Below are positions 9,106-17,908 of a stretch of 64,000 nucleotides of DNA, piece after piece; positions within the stretch are counted from its first letter, which is position 1; each line of letters starts with the position of its first letter. Both the position numbers and the translations under genes were made by a program. Below the pieces are notes generated by a model. The model ran no database searches. It was not told the origin of the DNA and saw only the letters and a list, made by a program, of their open reading frames with translations. Origin of the DNA: Candidatus Sphingomonas excrementigallinarum (GTDB taxonomy: Bacteria; Pseudomonadota; Alphaproteobacteria; Sphingomonadales; Sphingomonadaceae); NCBI GenBank assembly GCA_019112965.1, contig DXIH01000011.1:23945-87944 (forward strand). Direction: 5' to 3'.

Positions 9106-9786
9106 TCACCGTCCCAGATAATGCGCCTGTGCCGCGTCGGTGGCGTTTACCGCCAGTACCGCACGCGCTTCACTCGGCGATAAAGGCCCGGACGGCGAGG
9201 GCCGATCCGTGCCACTCGCGGCGATCACCCGGCCGAGCAGTTCCTGCCCTTCCTGCCACCAGCCGAGACCACTGGCGGCGTTGATATGCCCCTGATGTCC
9301 GGCATCGACGAAATGGCTGCCCCAGTCGACCGCCAGGCTGTGCGCGCGGTCGATCGAGATCCACGGATCGTCCTGGCTGGCGACGAGGATCGAGGGGAAG
9401 GGCAGCGGCGTCCGCGGCGACGGCGCAAAGCCCCTCAGCGCCTCGGGCGCGTCGGCGCGGTCGACATCGGCGGGCGCGACCAGCAGGGCGCCCGCGACCG
9501 GCCAGCCATAGGGCTGCGGCGACAGCTCCGCCCACCACGCGACCGCCAGGCAACCCAGCGAATGCGCAGCCAGGATCACCGGGGCCTGCGCCTGCCGGAT
9601 CGCCTGATCCAGCCGCGTGACCCAGGCGTTGCGATGCGGGGTCGACCACATGCCGAGTTCGACGCGGATCGTATCGGGCCGCGCCTCTTCCCAAAGCGAT
9701 TGCCAGTGCGAGCGGCCCGAGCCGCCGAGACCGGGGACGGTGAGGACCGTTGGCTTGCGGGCCTCATAGGATGCGAACGAACCCAT
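9106..9786 (-). CDS. RBBP9/YdeN-type alpha/beta hydrolase
   Basis: A 226-residue cytoplasmic serine hydrolase. The nucleophile elbow is AAHSLGCLA, the acidic residue lies in SQDDPW and the catalytic His in DAGHQGHIN, all in the order expected for the RBBP9/YdeN family. The start at 9786 has GAGGAGA about 7 nt upstream; longer in-frame starts add unlikely sequence. It runs divergently from tlyA with a 164-bp spacer. Natural substrate is unknown. Confidence 0.9.
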   Translation of the reverse strand: MGSFASYEARKPTVLTVPGLGGSGRSHWQSLWEEARPDTIRVELGMWSTPHRNAWVTRLDQAIRQAQAPVILAAHSLGCLAVAWWAELSPQPYGWPVAGALLVAPADVDRADAPEALRGFAPSPRTPLPFPSILVASQDDPWISIDRAHSLAVDWGSHFVDAGHQGHINAASGLGWWQEGQELLGRVIAASGTDRPSPSGPLSPSEARAVLAVNATDAAQAHYLGR

Positions 9787-9950
9787 ATGGCATCTCCTCG
9801 ATAGCGGAGTGGGTTCGCGGGCTAGGCGTGATGCCTGACCGACTGCCGCTCCATGGCTTGAACATATTCCTATCAATCTAATAGGCAATAGGCGATGCGC
9901 CCGGCGGAAGATCGCTTGCGACGGGCCGAGGCGGCTTGTAGGGGCGGGCG

Positions 9951-10685
9951 ATGGCCAAGCAGCGTGTCGACCAGATGCTCGTGGATCGCGGACTCGTGGA
10001 ATCCCGGTCCCGCGCGCAGGCGCTGGTGATGGCGGGCCTCGTCTTTTCGGGCGAGACGAAGATCGCCAAGCCCGGCCAGCAGCTGGCCGAGGATGCCGTG
10101 CTCGACGTGCGCGGGCGCGATCATCCCTGGGTGTCGCGCGGGGGCATCAAGCTGGCGCACGGGCTGGAGCATTTCGGCTGGGACGTAACCGATGCGGTCG
10201 CGATCGATGTCGGCAGCTCGACCGGCGGCTTTACCGACGTCCTCCTGCAAAAGGGGGCCGCACGCGTCTATGCGGTCGACAGCGGCACCAACCAGCTCGC
10301 TTGGTCGCTCCGCCAGGATCCGCGCGTCATCGTCCATGAACAGACCAGCGCGCGCATCCTGACCGAGGTGCATATCCCCGAGCCGGTCGACATCATCGTG
10401 TGCGACGCCAGCTTCATCGGGCTGGCTAAGGTGCTGGAGCGGCCCTTGAGCTTCGCCAGGCCCGGCGCACGGCTGCTCGCGCTCATCAAGCCGCAGTTCG
10501 AGGCGGGGCGTGAGGAAGTCGGGAAGGGCGGTGTGGTCCGTGACCCGGCGGTGCACCAGCGGGTGTGCGATCAGGTGGTCGCATGGCTGACCGAAAGCGA
10601 CTGGCATGTCGCGGGCGTGACCCGGAGCCCGATTACCGGGCCGGAGGGGAATATCGAGTTTTTGGTGGCCGCTTCCCGAAATTGA
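9951..10685 (+). CDS. tlyA: TlyA family RNA 2'-O-methyltransferase (hemolysin-like)
   Basis: This 244-residue protein has an S4 RNA-binding domain (about 3-65: QRVDQMLVDRGLVESRSRA) and an FtsJ-like methyltransferase domain (about 85-240). The SAM-binding motif DVGSSTGGFTD and the KPQFE block are typical of TlyA. Family members methylate cytidines in 16S and 23S rRNA. A GGGGCGGG stretch lies just before the ATG. Confidence 0.95.
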   Translation: MAKQRVDQMLVDRGLVESRSRAQALVMAGLVFSGETKIAKPGQQLAEDAVLDVRGRDHPWVSRGGIKLAHGLEHFGWDVTDAVAIDVGSSTGGFTDVLLQKGAARVYAVDSGTNQLAWSLRQDPRVIVHEQTSARILTEVHIPEPVDIIVCDASFIGLAKVLERPLSFARPGARLLALIKPQFEAGREEVGKGGVVRDPAVHQRVCDQVVAWLTESDWHVAGVTRSPITGPEGNIEFLVAASRN

Positions 10686-10756
10686 ACGGGTTAGGGCACG
10701 ATAGCGTTGACCTTTCCGTTTACTGCGCCCCGACCTTGGGGCAGATCGACGGTATC

Positions 10757-11326
10757 ATGACGAAAGAGGAACGAGTGGGCACGATCGCGTCTAAGGGGCA
10801 GTTGCGCATGTCATTCCTGCGCTGGGCGGTCGTGATCGTTCCGCTGATCCTGCTGCTGGGCTTCGCCTCGGGGCGGACGGTGCCTTCGGGCAGCGAGAAT
10901 GGCTGGTATGTCGCGCTGACCAAGCCTGAGCTAAACCCGCCCGGCTGGGTCTTCCCGGTCGTGTGGACGGCGCTCTACATCCTGATCGGACTGGCGCTGG
11001 CGATGATCGTCCATGCGCGCGGGGCAAAGGGGCGGGGTGTCGCGATCGGTCTGTTCGCCGCGCAGTTCCTGCTCAACCTGTCCTGGACGCCGCTGTTCTT
11101 CGGCGCGCACAAGGTCGGCCCCGCGCTGTTCGTCATCATCGCGATCCTGATCCTGTCGATCGTCACGACCGTCGCTTTTTCGCGTATTCGCAAGGGCGCG
11201 GCGTGGTTGATGCTGCCTTATCTGGTGTGGCTGTCCTTTGCCGGCGTGCTCAACTGGCGGATCAATCAGCTCAACCCGGGCGCGGAAAGGCTTGTGCCGG
11301 GGGCGCAGACCTCCCAAATGCTGTGA
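10757..11326 (+). CDS. tspO: TspO/MBR family membrane protein
   Basis: A 189-residue membrane protein with five helices. The Trp/Pro-rich family motifs PPGWVFPVVWT, NLSWTPLFFG and the final helix with LNWRINQLNPG are present. TspO proteins bind porphyrins and related ligands. ATG 10757 is chosen because the segment IASKGQLRMSF seems conserved in sphingomonad homologues (from memory); ATG 10808 is the alternative, with AAGGGG upstream. Confidence 0.92.
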   Translation: MTKEERVGTIASKGQLRMSFLRWAVVIVPLILLLGFASGRTVPSGSENGWYVALTKPELNPPGWVFPVVWTALYILIGLALAMIVHARGAKGRGVAIGLFAAQFLLNLSWTPLFFGAHKVGPALFVIIAILILSIVTTVAFSRIRKGAAWLMLPYLVWLSFAGVLNWRINQLNPGAERLVPGAQTSQML

Positions 11327-11347
11327 AACGAATTTTGGGAATTTGAT

Positions 11348-11629
11348 ATGCAGGCCGACAACAAGCTGTTCGACGATTTCGCCAAGGTGATGAACGGCCT
11401 GGCTGGCACCGTGGCGGGCATGGGCCGCGAGGCCGAGGCGAGTGCCCGGACCCGTGCGCGCGAATGGATCGGCGGGCTGGATTTCGTCAGCCGCGAAGAG
11501 TTCGAGGTCGTCAAGGCGATGGCCGTGGCCGCGCGCGACGAGGCGGATGCGTTGAAGGCGCGCCTCGATGCGCTGGAAGAGCGCATGAACGGCACGACCG
11601 GCGGCACGACGATCGGGGCGGAATCCTGA
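11348..11629 (+). CDS. ubiK: UbiK/BMFP accessory factor
   Basis: A 93-residue protein starting 19 bp after tspO. It has an amphipathic N-terminal helix (LFDDFAKVMNGLAGTVAGM) and a C-terminal coiled coil (EADALKARLDALEERM), the BMFP/YqiC layout. UbiK aids the UbiJ/lipid-associated ubiquinone biosynthesis complex in proteobacteria. In this clade the function is by family only. Confidence 0.88.
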   Translation: MQADNKLFDDFAKVMNGLAGTVAGMGREAEASARTRAREWIGGLDFVSREEFEVVKAMAVAARDEADALKARLDALEERMNGTTGGTTIGAES

Positions 11630-11652
11630 CCGGCCTGATATCTGAACGGCGT

Positions 11653-11677
11653 CTGTCCGGCCCGTATGGCCGGACAG
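11653..11677 (+). terminator. Hairpin after ubiK
   Basis: CTGTCCGGCC at 11653-11662 pairs perfectly with GGCCGGACAG at 11668-11677 around a 5-nt loop. No U-run follows, so it may be a weak or factor-dependent terminator or an mRNA 3'-end stabiliser. Confidence 0.5.
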
Positions 11678-11767
11678 CTATCCACAGATTTCGGCATCCG
11701 GCGGCTTGCGGCCCGGCTCCGCGCAGTGCAACCTGCGTCGGTCTGGGTTTGTTCGCAAGGGCCTGTG

Positions 11768-12271
11768 ATGCTTGAATCGACCGATCATGAAGCCGAAGAA
11801 TCGGCCCCCATCGACATGCTGGAGGCTTATTTCGCCGCGCATGGATGGGAACATGAGCGCCACGACGAGGAAATCGTCGCGACGGTCAAGGGCAGCTGGG
11901 CCAGCTACGAACTGCGCGCGCTATGGCGTGACGATGACAGCGTCCTGCAATTCCTGGCTTTCCCCGACATCAAGGTGACGGAAGACCGCCGTTCCAGCAT
12001 CTATGAGGCGCTGGCGCTGGTCAACGAACAGCTGTGGATCGGCCATTTCGAGCTGTGGTCCAATAGCGGCATCCTGCTCTATCGCCACGCCGCGATGGTG
12101 GATGGCGGGGAGGATGGCACCATCTCGCTCTCCGCCACCGAATTGCTGGTCGAGTCGGCGATCGAGGAGTGCGAACGCTTCTATCCCGTCTTCCAGTTCG
12201 TCCTGTGGGGCGGCAAGACCCCGCGCGAGGCACTGGCCGCCGCGCTGATCGAAACCCAGGGCGAGGCGTGA
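11768..12271 (+). CDS. YbjN domain protein
   Basis: A 167-residue acidic cytoplasmic protein with the YbjN/bacterial sensory-transduction-regulator fold signature: SPIDMLEAYF-like start, WASYELRALWRDDDSVLQF and a C-terminal CERFYPVFQFVLWGGKTPREAL. YbjN proteins are linked to stress and motility control in enterobacteria. Here the gene forms a GTGA overlap with proC, a conserved alphaproteobacterial arrangement. Confidence 0.9.
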   Translation: MLESTDHEAEESAPIDMLEAYFAAHGWEHERHDEEIVATVKGSWASYELRALWRDDDSVLQFLAFPDIKVTEDRRSSIYEALALVNEQLWIGHFELWSNSGILLYRHAAMVDGGEDGTISLSATELLVESAIEECERFYPVFQFVLWGGKTPREALAAALIETQGEA

Positions 12272-13068
12272 GTTTCCCGTCCGGCCCGATCTGGCTGATC
12301 GGCTGCGGCAATATGGCGGGCGCGATGCTCCGCCGTTGGCTGGCCGAAGGGCTGGACCCCGCGCAAGTCACCGTCATCACCCGAAGTGGAACGCGCGCGC
12401 CCGAGGGTGTCCGCTCGCTGACGGCCCTGCCGGTCGACGAGGCGCCCGCGATCCTGATGCTGGGGTTCAAGCCGCAGCAGCTGGACGACATCGCCCCGAC
12501 GCTGGCGCATCTGAACCCTGCGATCCTGCTGTCGATCCTGGCCGGGGTGGAGGAACAGGCGCTGGCCAGCCGTATCCCGGCGGGCGCGGTGGTGCGGATG
12601 ATGCCCAACCTGCCGGTCGCGATCGGGCAGGGGGTGACGGCACTCTATACCCGCTCCACCGATCCAACCGTCCGCGATAGCGCCGAGGCACTGGCCCGCC
12701 CGCTAGGCCTTGCCCCCTGGGTGGAGGACGAAGCGCGCTTCGATGCCGTCACCGCGCTGGCGGGATGTGGCCCTGCCTTCGTGTTCCGCTTCATCGATGC
12801 CATGGCGCAGGCTGGCGTCGGGCTGGGGCTATCGCCCGAACTGGCGCAGCAGCTTGCGCTGGCGACCGTCGACGGGGCAGGGGCCATGGCGATCACAGCC
12901 GATGCCCCGCCCGCCGTGCTGGCGGATCGGGTGGCCAGTCCCGGTGGTTCGACGCGGGAAGGGCTGAATGTGCTCGACGCGGGCGACGCGCTTAAACGCC
13001 TCATGGCCGATACGCTGACGGCGTCGGAACGGCGCAATCGCGAAATGGCAGTCGCCGCGCGACGCTGA
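12268..13068 (+). CDS. proC: Pyrroline-5-carboxylate reductase
   Basis: The 266-residue enzyme reduces pyrroline-5-carboxylate to proline. The Rossmann start IWLIGCGNMAGAMLRRWL (about 6-23) and the C-terminal helical dimerisation part with ASPGGSTREGLNVLD are clear. The start is GTG 12268, four bases overlapping the ybjN-like stop (GTGA); upstream in-frame codons belong to that gene's shadow. Repeats follow it. Confidence 0.96.
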   Translation: MSFPSGPIWLIGCGNMAGAMLRRWLAEGLDPAQVTVITRSGTRAPEGVRSLTALPVDEAPAILMLGFKPQQLDDIAPTLAHLNPAILLSILAGVEEQALASRIPAGAVVRMMPNLPVAIGQGVTALYTRSTDPTVRDSAEALARPLGLAPWVEDEARFDAVTALAGCGPAFVFRFIDAMAQAGVGLGLSPELAQQLALATVDGAGAMAITADAPPAVLADRVASPGGSTREGLNVLDAGDALKRLMADTLTASERRNREMAVAARR

Positions 13069-13119
13069 CACAGCCGCCAATTTCGGAAGTAAGGACACCC
13101 GGAAGACGGGATGTCTGTA

Positions 13120-13172
13120 CATTCCTCCCCTGCAAGGGGAGGGGGACCAGCGAAGCTGGTGGAGGGGTGTCC
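13120..13172 (+). repeat. Palindromic repeat family, copy A
   Basis: The unit has an outer CCTCCCCT/AGGGGAGG hairpin, then GGGGGACC, an inner hairpin (13146-13151 with 13155-13160, loop GAA) and GGTGGAGGGGTGT. The same layout with different inner stems occurs at 37831, 37919 (reverse), 55711 and 55773 (reverse). Confidence 0.75.
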
Positions 13173-13236
13173 CCGTTTCGAGAGCATGACACCCTACCGT
13201 CTAGACCGTGATGACGTTGCGTTGAACCAAGGCGAG

Positions 13237-13334
13237 CCCCTCCCCTTCAGGGGAGGGGTTGGGGTGGGGCCTCGCCACCGGCCGCACGCTTGCGGAGGCG
13301 CCCCACCCCCGGCCCCTCCCCTGAAGGGGAGGGG
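13237..13334. repeat. Large GC-rich inverted repeat
   Basis: Arms at 13237-13270 and 13300-13334 are near-complementary. Each arm contains its own CCCCTCCCCT/AGGGGAGGGG hairpin followed by TGGGGTGGGG-like sequence. With copy A it fills the gap between the convergent proC and marR-type genes (13069-13420), which has no credible gene. Confidence 0.7.
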
Positions 13335-13420
13335 TGAGTTCATCTCATGTCATCTTGCTCTAGCCTCCGGCCTGCCAACTCCCTTTGTGGGCAGGAAAAT
13401 CAGCAAGGAAGCAGTCGGCC

Positions 13421-13918
13421 TCAGCCGTCGTTGGACCGCAGATCCTCGATCCGGGCGCGCTCATTCTCGGGGATGAACCCCTCCAGCACGGTCCAGAACC
13501 CGGTCACCGCCTGCTGCCCGGCCCGCGCATAGGCCTTGGACAGCTTCTCGCGCAGCGCATCGAACAGCTCGGCCTCCATCGCCGCTCCGGCAGGCGTCAG
13601 CCGGAGCAGCCTTTGCCGCCGGTCGCGATCGCCGGGCCGCGTCTCGACCAAGTCGCGCGTCGCCAGTTCGTTGAGCACGCGGCCCAGCGACTGTTTGGTG
13701 ATCGCCAGCAGCGACAACAGCTCGCTGACCGTCATGTCGGGCTTGCGCGCCATGAAATACAGCGCCCGGTGATGGGCACGGCCCAGCCCTTGCGCGGCGA
13801 GGCCGCGATCGATCGAGCGCACGAGATGGCTATTGCCGAAATACAGCAATTCCATACCCCTGCGGAGTTCTGGTTCACGGAGAAACTGTGCCGATGCGGA
13901 CTGGTTAGAGGCAGCCAT
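13421..13918 (-). CDS. MarR family transcriptional regulator
   Basis: A 165-residue MarR regulator. The winged helix covers about residues 45-115, with recognition region LLAITKQSLGRVLNELATRDLVETRPGDRDRR (quoted in two parts: LLAITKQSLGRVLNEL and RPGDRDRRQRLL). Flanking helices give dimerisation. It is divergent from ilvE across 57 bp, so it likely controls itself and perhaps ilvE. The effector is unknown. Confidence 0.92.
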   Translation of the reverse strand: MAASNQSASAQFLREPELRRGMELLYFGNSHLVRSIDRGLAAQGLGRAHHRALYFMARKPDMTVSELLSLLAITKQSLGRVLNELATRDLVETRPGDRDRRQRLLRLTPAGAAMEAELFDALREKLSKAYARAGQQAVTGFWTVLEGFIPENERARIEDLRSNDG

Positions 13919-13975
13919 GTTGACCCGTCTACTCACACGCCCTAGGCCACGGCAACCCAAAACAGAGAGATGACC

Positions 13976-15073
13976 ATGGAAGCGCCCCAAGCCCTTACGT
14001 TTCGTTTCGATCCTTCTGCGACGCCGGTCGCGGCGAGCGAGCGGGCGGCACGTCTGGTCGATCCGGGCTTTGGCCGGGTGTTCACCGATCACATGGCGCT
14101 GATCCGCTACAGCGACGACAAGGGCTGGCACGATGCGCAGATCACCGCGCGCGCGGCGCTCCAGCTGGATCCGGCCGCTTCGGTCCTGCATTATGCGCAG
14201 GAGATTTTCGAGGGCATGAAGGCCTATCGCCTGGCCGATGGTGGCACCGCGCTGTTCCGGCCCGAGGCCAATGCCCGCCGCTTCCAGGATTCGGCGCGAC
14301 GCATGGCGATGCCCGAGCTGCCCGAAAACTTGTTCCTGGAGTCGGTCGAGCGACTGGTCGAGATCGAGCGCAACTGGATCCCCGAACAGGATGGCGGCGC
14401 GCTCTATCTGCGCCCCTTCATGTTCGCGAGCGAAGTGTTCCTGGGCGTGAAGCCGTCCGCCGAATATCTCTATATGGTCATCGCCTCGTCGGTCGGCGCC
14501 TATTTCAAGGGGGGCGCGCCCGCCGTTTCGATCTGGGTGAGCCAGGGCTATACCCGTGCCGCCCCCGGTGGCACCGGCGCAGCCAAGTGCGGCGGCAATT
14601 ACGCCGCCAGCCTGCTCGCCCAGAAGGAGGCGATCGCCAATGGTTGCGACCAGGTGGTCTTCCTCGACGCGGTCGAGCGCCGCTGGGTCGAGGAGCTGGG
14701 CGGCATGAACGTCTTCTTCGTGTTCGACGACGGCAGCCTCGTCACCCCGCCGCTGACCGGCACGATCCTGCCCGGCATCACCCGCGATTCGATCCTGACG
14801 ATCGCGCGGGCGCAGGGCCTGACCGTGCGCGAGGAACCCTATGCCATCGACCAGTGGCGCGCCGACGCCGCCAGCGGCCGCCTGGTCGAGGCCTTCGCCT
14901 GCGGCACCGCCGCCGTCGTCACCCCGATCGGCAGCGTCGCCGAGCCCGCGGGCCGCTTCACCATCGGCAGCGGCGGCCCCGGCCAGCTGACCACGCGCCT
15001 GCGCGAGCAGCTGGTATCAATCCAGCGCGGCCAGGCCCCCGACCCGCATGGCTGGATGCGCCGCCTCGGCTGA
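13976..15073 (+). CDS. ilvE: Branched-chain amino acid aminotransferase
   Basis: A 365-residue class IV PLP aminotransferase of the larger BCAT type. It interconverts Leu/Ile/Val and their 2-oxo acids with 2-oxoglutarate. The probable PLP lysine is Lys204 in GAAKCGGNYAAS; EIFEGMKAYR and LYLRPFMFA are further family blocks. ATG 13976 gives AGAGAG six nt upstream; 13970 is an in-frame alternative. A marR-type gene is divergent upstream. Confidence 0.95.
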   Translation: MEAPQALTFRFDPSATPVAASERAARLVDPGFGRVFTDHMALIRYSDDKGWHDAQITARAALQLDPAASVLHYAQEIFEGMKAYRLADGGTALFRPEANARRFQDSARRMAMPELPENLFLESVERLVEIERNWIPEQDGGALYLRPFMFASEVFLGVKPSAEYLYMVIASSVGAYFKGGAPAVSIWVSQGYTRAAPGGTGAAKCGGNYAASLLAQKEAIANGCDQVVFLDAVERRWVEELGGMNVFFVFDDGSLVTPPLTGTILPGITRDSILTIARAQGLTVREEPYAIDQWRADAASGRLVEAFACGTAAVVTPIGSVAEPAGRFTIGSGGPGQLTTRLREQLVSIQRGQAPDPHGWMRRLG

Positions 15074-15136
15074 CGATTTCCCCTGTTTTGGGGCTTTTCA
15101 AGTGCGGCGCGCCGGGTATAAGGCGCGCCTCTCCAC

Positions 15137-15211
15137 TGGGGCGTCGCCAAGCGGTAAGGCAACGGTTTTTGGTACCGTCATACGCAGGTTCGAATCCTGC
15201 CGCCCCAGCCA
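15137..15211 (+). tRNA. tRNA-Gln (UUG)
   Basis: A 75-nt cloverleaf with encoded CCA. Acceptor arms TGGGGCG/CGCCCCA, anticodon stem ACGGT/ACCGT with loop TTTTGGT (anticodon TTG) and T arm GCAGGTTCGAATCCTGC are all present. Confidence 0.96.
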
Positions 15212-15478
15212 TCTGCCTGAAATCCCAGCCAATTGGCTGCTAAGTGTTTGAAGATGCTGGCTGACTATCAGGGTCGGCCGTTGGCACCTGCACAATTGTG
15301 CATCGGATTGTGCCAATGCGCTGGCCGGGAAGGCCGCGGTTTTGGCCTGTCTTCAACACGTTTACCGGCGCGGACACATTTTCTGGCGGCGCCGAATTCA
15401 CCGTTTATTGGATAATAGCATCCTGCATATTTAGCTGTCTCTTGGCATAGCAGATGGCGGCCCCCGCGTCACCCGGGG
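15212..15478. other. Intergenic stretch after tRNA-Gln
   Basis: 267 bp with no credible gene. It is slightly AT-richer than its surroundings at 15360-15450. I looked for a repeated tRNA 3' end or integrase remnant and saw none. Confidence 0.5.
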
Positions 15479-16429
15479 TCAGAGACAGCCGAGGCCCGCC
15501 AGCGTCACGCGAACCGCGTCGTCGAGGGGCGTGTGGGGTTCCTGCCCGAGTTCCGCCACCAGACGATCGTTCGCCAGGCGCACCGGCTGCTGCCAGAGAT
15601 AGCGCATCTCCATCAACTCGCGTAGCGTCGTGGTGAACAGTGCGGCCAGGCGAAGCTGCCACCAGGGCAGGGGGCGGATCGGCACGGCTGGGTCACCGAG
15701 CACGCGGGCAATCGCCTCGACCATCTGGCGGCCGTCCGGGTCCCAATGTCCGTCCATGTGAAAACGCGCGAAGGCCGGGAGGTTCGGGCAGTCGAGCAGC
15801 CGCGCCATCGTCTCGGCGACGTCGGGCAGGTAGGCCCATTGATGACCCACGCCGCGCGTTCCGGGATTACGGATCACGCGGGGGCGCGAACCGGGTGTAA
15901 TCAGTCCCTGACCGAACCAGTTGTTCGCGGCGCCCAGGCCGAAGAAGTCGCCCGCGCGGACGATCAGGACCCTGGCGTCGCCAGCGTCGGCGGCGGCTTC
16001 CAGGCGCCGTTCCAGTTCGACGCGGATCGCGCCCTTGCGGGTATGCGGATGCTGCGGGGCATCTTCGGCGATCCTTGGAAAGGCATCCGTGCCGAAATTA
16101 TAGACCGTCCCCGGCAATAGGATACGGGCGCCGCTCGCCTTCGCCGCCGCCAATGTGCTGTCGATCATCGGCAGGACCAGTTTCTCCCAGTCGCGATAGC
16201 CCGGCGGGTTCACGGCATGGACGATGACGTCCGCTCCCATGGCTGCGGCCATCACGGCCGCCGGATCCAGCGCATGGCCCGTCACGCCGATGCATCCCTT
16301 AGGGAGGCGGGCGGTATCGCCTCGGATCAGAGCCCGGACGGTCCAATTGGCGGCAAGCAGTCGCCGGGCCATCGCTCCGCCGATACCTCCGGTAGCGCCC
16401 AGGATCAGGGCTGTTCGCTGTGTCATCAT
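15479..16429 (-). CDS. NAD(P)-dependent epimerase/dehydratase-like (extended SDR)
   Basis: A 316-residue atypical/extended SDR. The dinucleotide motif is GATGGIGG near residue 10 and the body has LLPGTVYNFG, VLIVRAGDFFG and HQWAYLPDVAE, as in NAD-dependent epimerase/NmrA-like reductases. Starts MMTQ at 16429 or 16426 both fit the GGAGG upstream. It is divergent from a LysR gene, a common regulator-target layout. Substrate is unknown. Confidence 0.85.
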   Translation of the reverse strand: MMTQRTALILGATGGIGGAMARRLLAANWTVRALIRGDTARLPKGCIGVTGHALDPAAVMAAAMGADVIVHAVNPPGYRDWEKLVLPMIDSTLAAAKASGARILLPGTVYNFGTDAFPRIAEDAPQHPHTRKGAIRVELERRLEAAADAGDARVLIVRAGDFFGLGAANNWFGQGLITPGSRPRVIRNPGTRGVGHQWAYLPDVAETMARLLDCPNLPAFARFHMDGHWDPDGRQMVEAIARVLGDPAVPIRPLPWWQLRLAALFTTTLRELMEMRYLWQQPVRLANDRLVAELGQEPHTPLDDAVRVTLAGLGCL

Positions 16430-16480
16430 CGCCTCCATCGTTATGGCGGCGATGATGAGGGCGGTTCGATGCAACGGGAA

Positions 16481-16497
16481 TTGTTGAAAAGCGACAA
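16481..16497. promoter_or_regulatory. Candidate LysR-type operator
   Basis: TTGT-N9-ACAA dyad lies in the 86-bp divergent spacer, 19 bp before the LysR ATG. LysR-type proteins bind dyads of T-N11-A class. Identification is by pattern only. Confidence 0.35.
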
Positions 16498-16515
16498 GCT
16501 GCTATACGGAAATCG

Positions 16516-17394
16516 ATGAGCAACGAACCGAGCTGGGACGTCTATCGCAGTTTCGCCGCCGTGCTGCGCGAGGGATCCTTGTCCGGGGCGGCTCGGGCGC
16601 TCGGCATGACGCAACCGAGCATCGCCCGCCATATCGATGCGCTCGAACAGGCGATCGACGGCAAGCTGTTCGTCCGGTCGCAGCGAGGGCTGTCGCCGAC
16701 CGATCATGCCTTGTCGCTTCGCCCGCATGCGGATGCGCTGGTCGCCGCCGCGGCGGCGCTACGGCGATCGGGTAGCGGCGATCCGGATGCCGTCTCCGGT
16801 GTCGTGCGGATCAGCGCCAGTCAGTCAGTCGGGGTCATGCACCTGCCATCGATCCTGGCGGATCTCCGCCGGACGCATCCCGAACTGACGATCGAATTGT
16901 CACTGTCCGATCAGCCCGACGATCTGCTCCAACGCCATGCCGACATCGCGGTGCGGATGTTCGAGCCGACCCAGAAAGCCCTGGTCGCCCGCCATGTCGG
17001 GGATGTCCGTCTCGGCTTTCACGCACACCGTGATTATCTCGACCGGCGCGGGGTGCCGAAAACACTGGCCGACCTGTCCGGCCACGACCTGATCGGCTTC
17101 GATACCGAGACGGATTTCATCCGCGCGGCCATGCGGCACTTGCCGGGTATCGATCGGTCGGCGTTCGCCTTGCGGGTCGACAGCGATGCGGCGCAGTTCG
17201 CGGCCATCCAGGCGGGGTTCGGGATCGGCATTTGCCAGACTGTCGTCGCCAAGCGTGATCCGGCGCTGGTGCGTATCCTCGCCGATGCGCTGGACCTGCT
17301 TTTGCCAATATGGATCGTGATGCATGAGGATTTGAAGCGCATCAGGCGATGTCGTGTCGTGTTCGACATGTTGGCGACAGCGTTCATGCGCTGA
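16516..17394 (+). CDS. LysR family transcriptional regulator
   Basis: A 292-residue LysR regulator. The N-terminal winged helix (about 5-65) contains GSLSGAARALGMTQPSIARHIDALEQ-type sequence (here SLSGAARALGMTQPSIAR), followed by a periplasmic-binding-like effector domain (about 90-290). It most likely controls the divergent SDR gene and itself. The ligand cannot be read from the sequence. Confidence 0.94.
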   Translation: MSNEPSWDVYRSFAAVLREGSLSGAARALGMTQPSIARHIDALEQAIDGKLFVRSQRGLSPTDHALSLRPHADALVAAAAALRRSGSGDPDAVSGVVRISASQSVGVMHLPSILADLRRTHPELTIELSLSDQPDDLLQRHADIAVRMFEPTQKALVARHVGDVRLGFHAHRDYLDRRGVPKTLADLSGHDLIGFDTETDFIRAAMRHLPGIDRSAFALRVDSDAAQFAAIQAGFGIGICQTVVAKRDPALVRILADALDLLLPIWIVMHEDLKRIRRCRVVFDMLATAFMR

Positions 17395-17488
17395 CCCCGG
17401 CCCGATTTTTTAGAGCTGTTTGCAAACTGCCGGAAGCAATGGGGATTTTGGAAAAAGTCGCGCTGTGTTTCAGCCTGTTGGCAGTTCG

Positions 17489-17603
17489 ATGTCGGCATGG
17501 ACGCCGAGAGCATATTCGCAGGATCTGCGCGATCGAGTGATTGTGGCAGTATGAGGATGAGGGTCTGTCGCGGCGTGAGGCGGCACGGCGTTATGAGATC
17601 ACC
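17489..17603 (+). pseudogene. IS630-type transposase N-terminal remnant
   Basis: From ATG 17489 the frame reads AYSQDLRDRVIVAV and then stops; shifting by one base continues YEDEGLSRREAARRYEI. Together these match the start of IS630-family transposases (DLRDRV...SRREAARR, the first helix-turn-helix). The homology ends near 17603, so the copy is frameshifted and lacks the DDE domain. No inverted ends were identified. The rest of the gap 17395-17908 holds no gene I can support. Confidence 0.75.
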
Positions 17604-17908
17604 GACGGGATCGGCCGCTATCCCGGCTTCGATAACGCTATCGGAGCGCATTCTGCGCTTGGCGGGCGAACGCTAGGCCAGGCATATTTCGGACAGCCGG
17701 TTTTTGCAGCGGCATGAGCAACCAATGGTAATCCACTATTAGCGCCGCCAGCTTGTGCCGACAAAACGAGCACCTCTCCCGTTTCATGTCGCGAAGGGCC
17801 TTTTTGGATGGAAAAGGCAAGTGTCGGTGCGTCTTTCCTGTCGTTACCGCGTATCAGGAAGGGCTGTGCAGGCGCTGTCCGATTTTCGCGCCGCCATGAG
17901 GTGTCACT

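Noticed and set aside
13919-13975. MarR operator in the marR/ilvE spacer
   Set aside because: Only a CCTAGG core palindrome is visible; too short to assign.
15137-15478. tRNA-Gln as an integration site
   Set aside because: No repeat of the tRNA 3' end and no integrase were seen downstream.
17638-17820. 60-codon minus-strand frame with two CxxC-like cysteines beside the IS630 remnant
   Set aside because: No ribosome site, no recognisable family and location in degenerate DNA.
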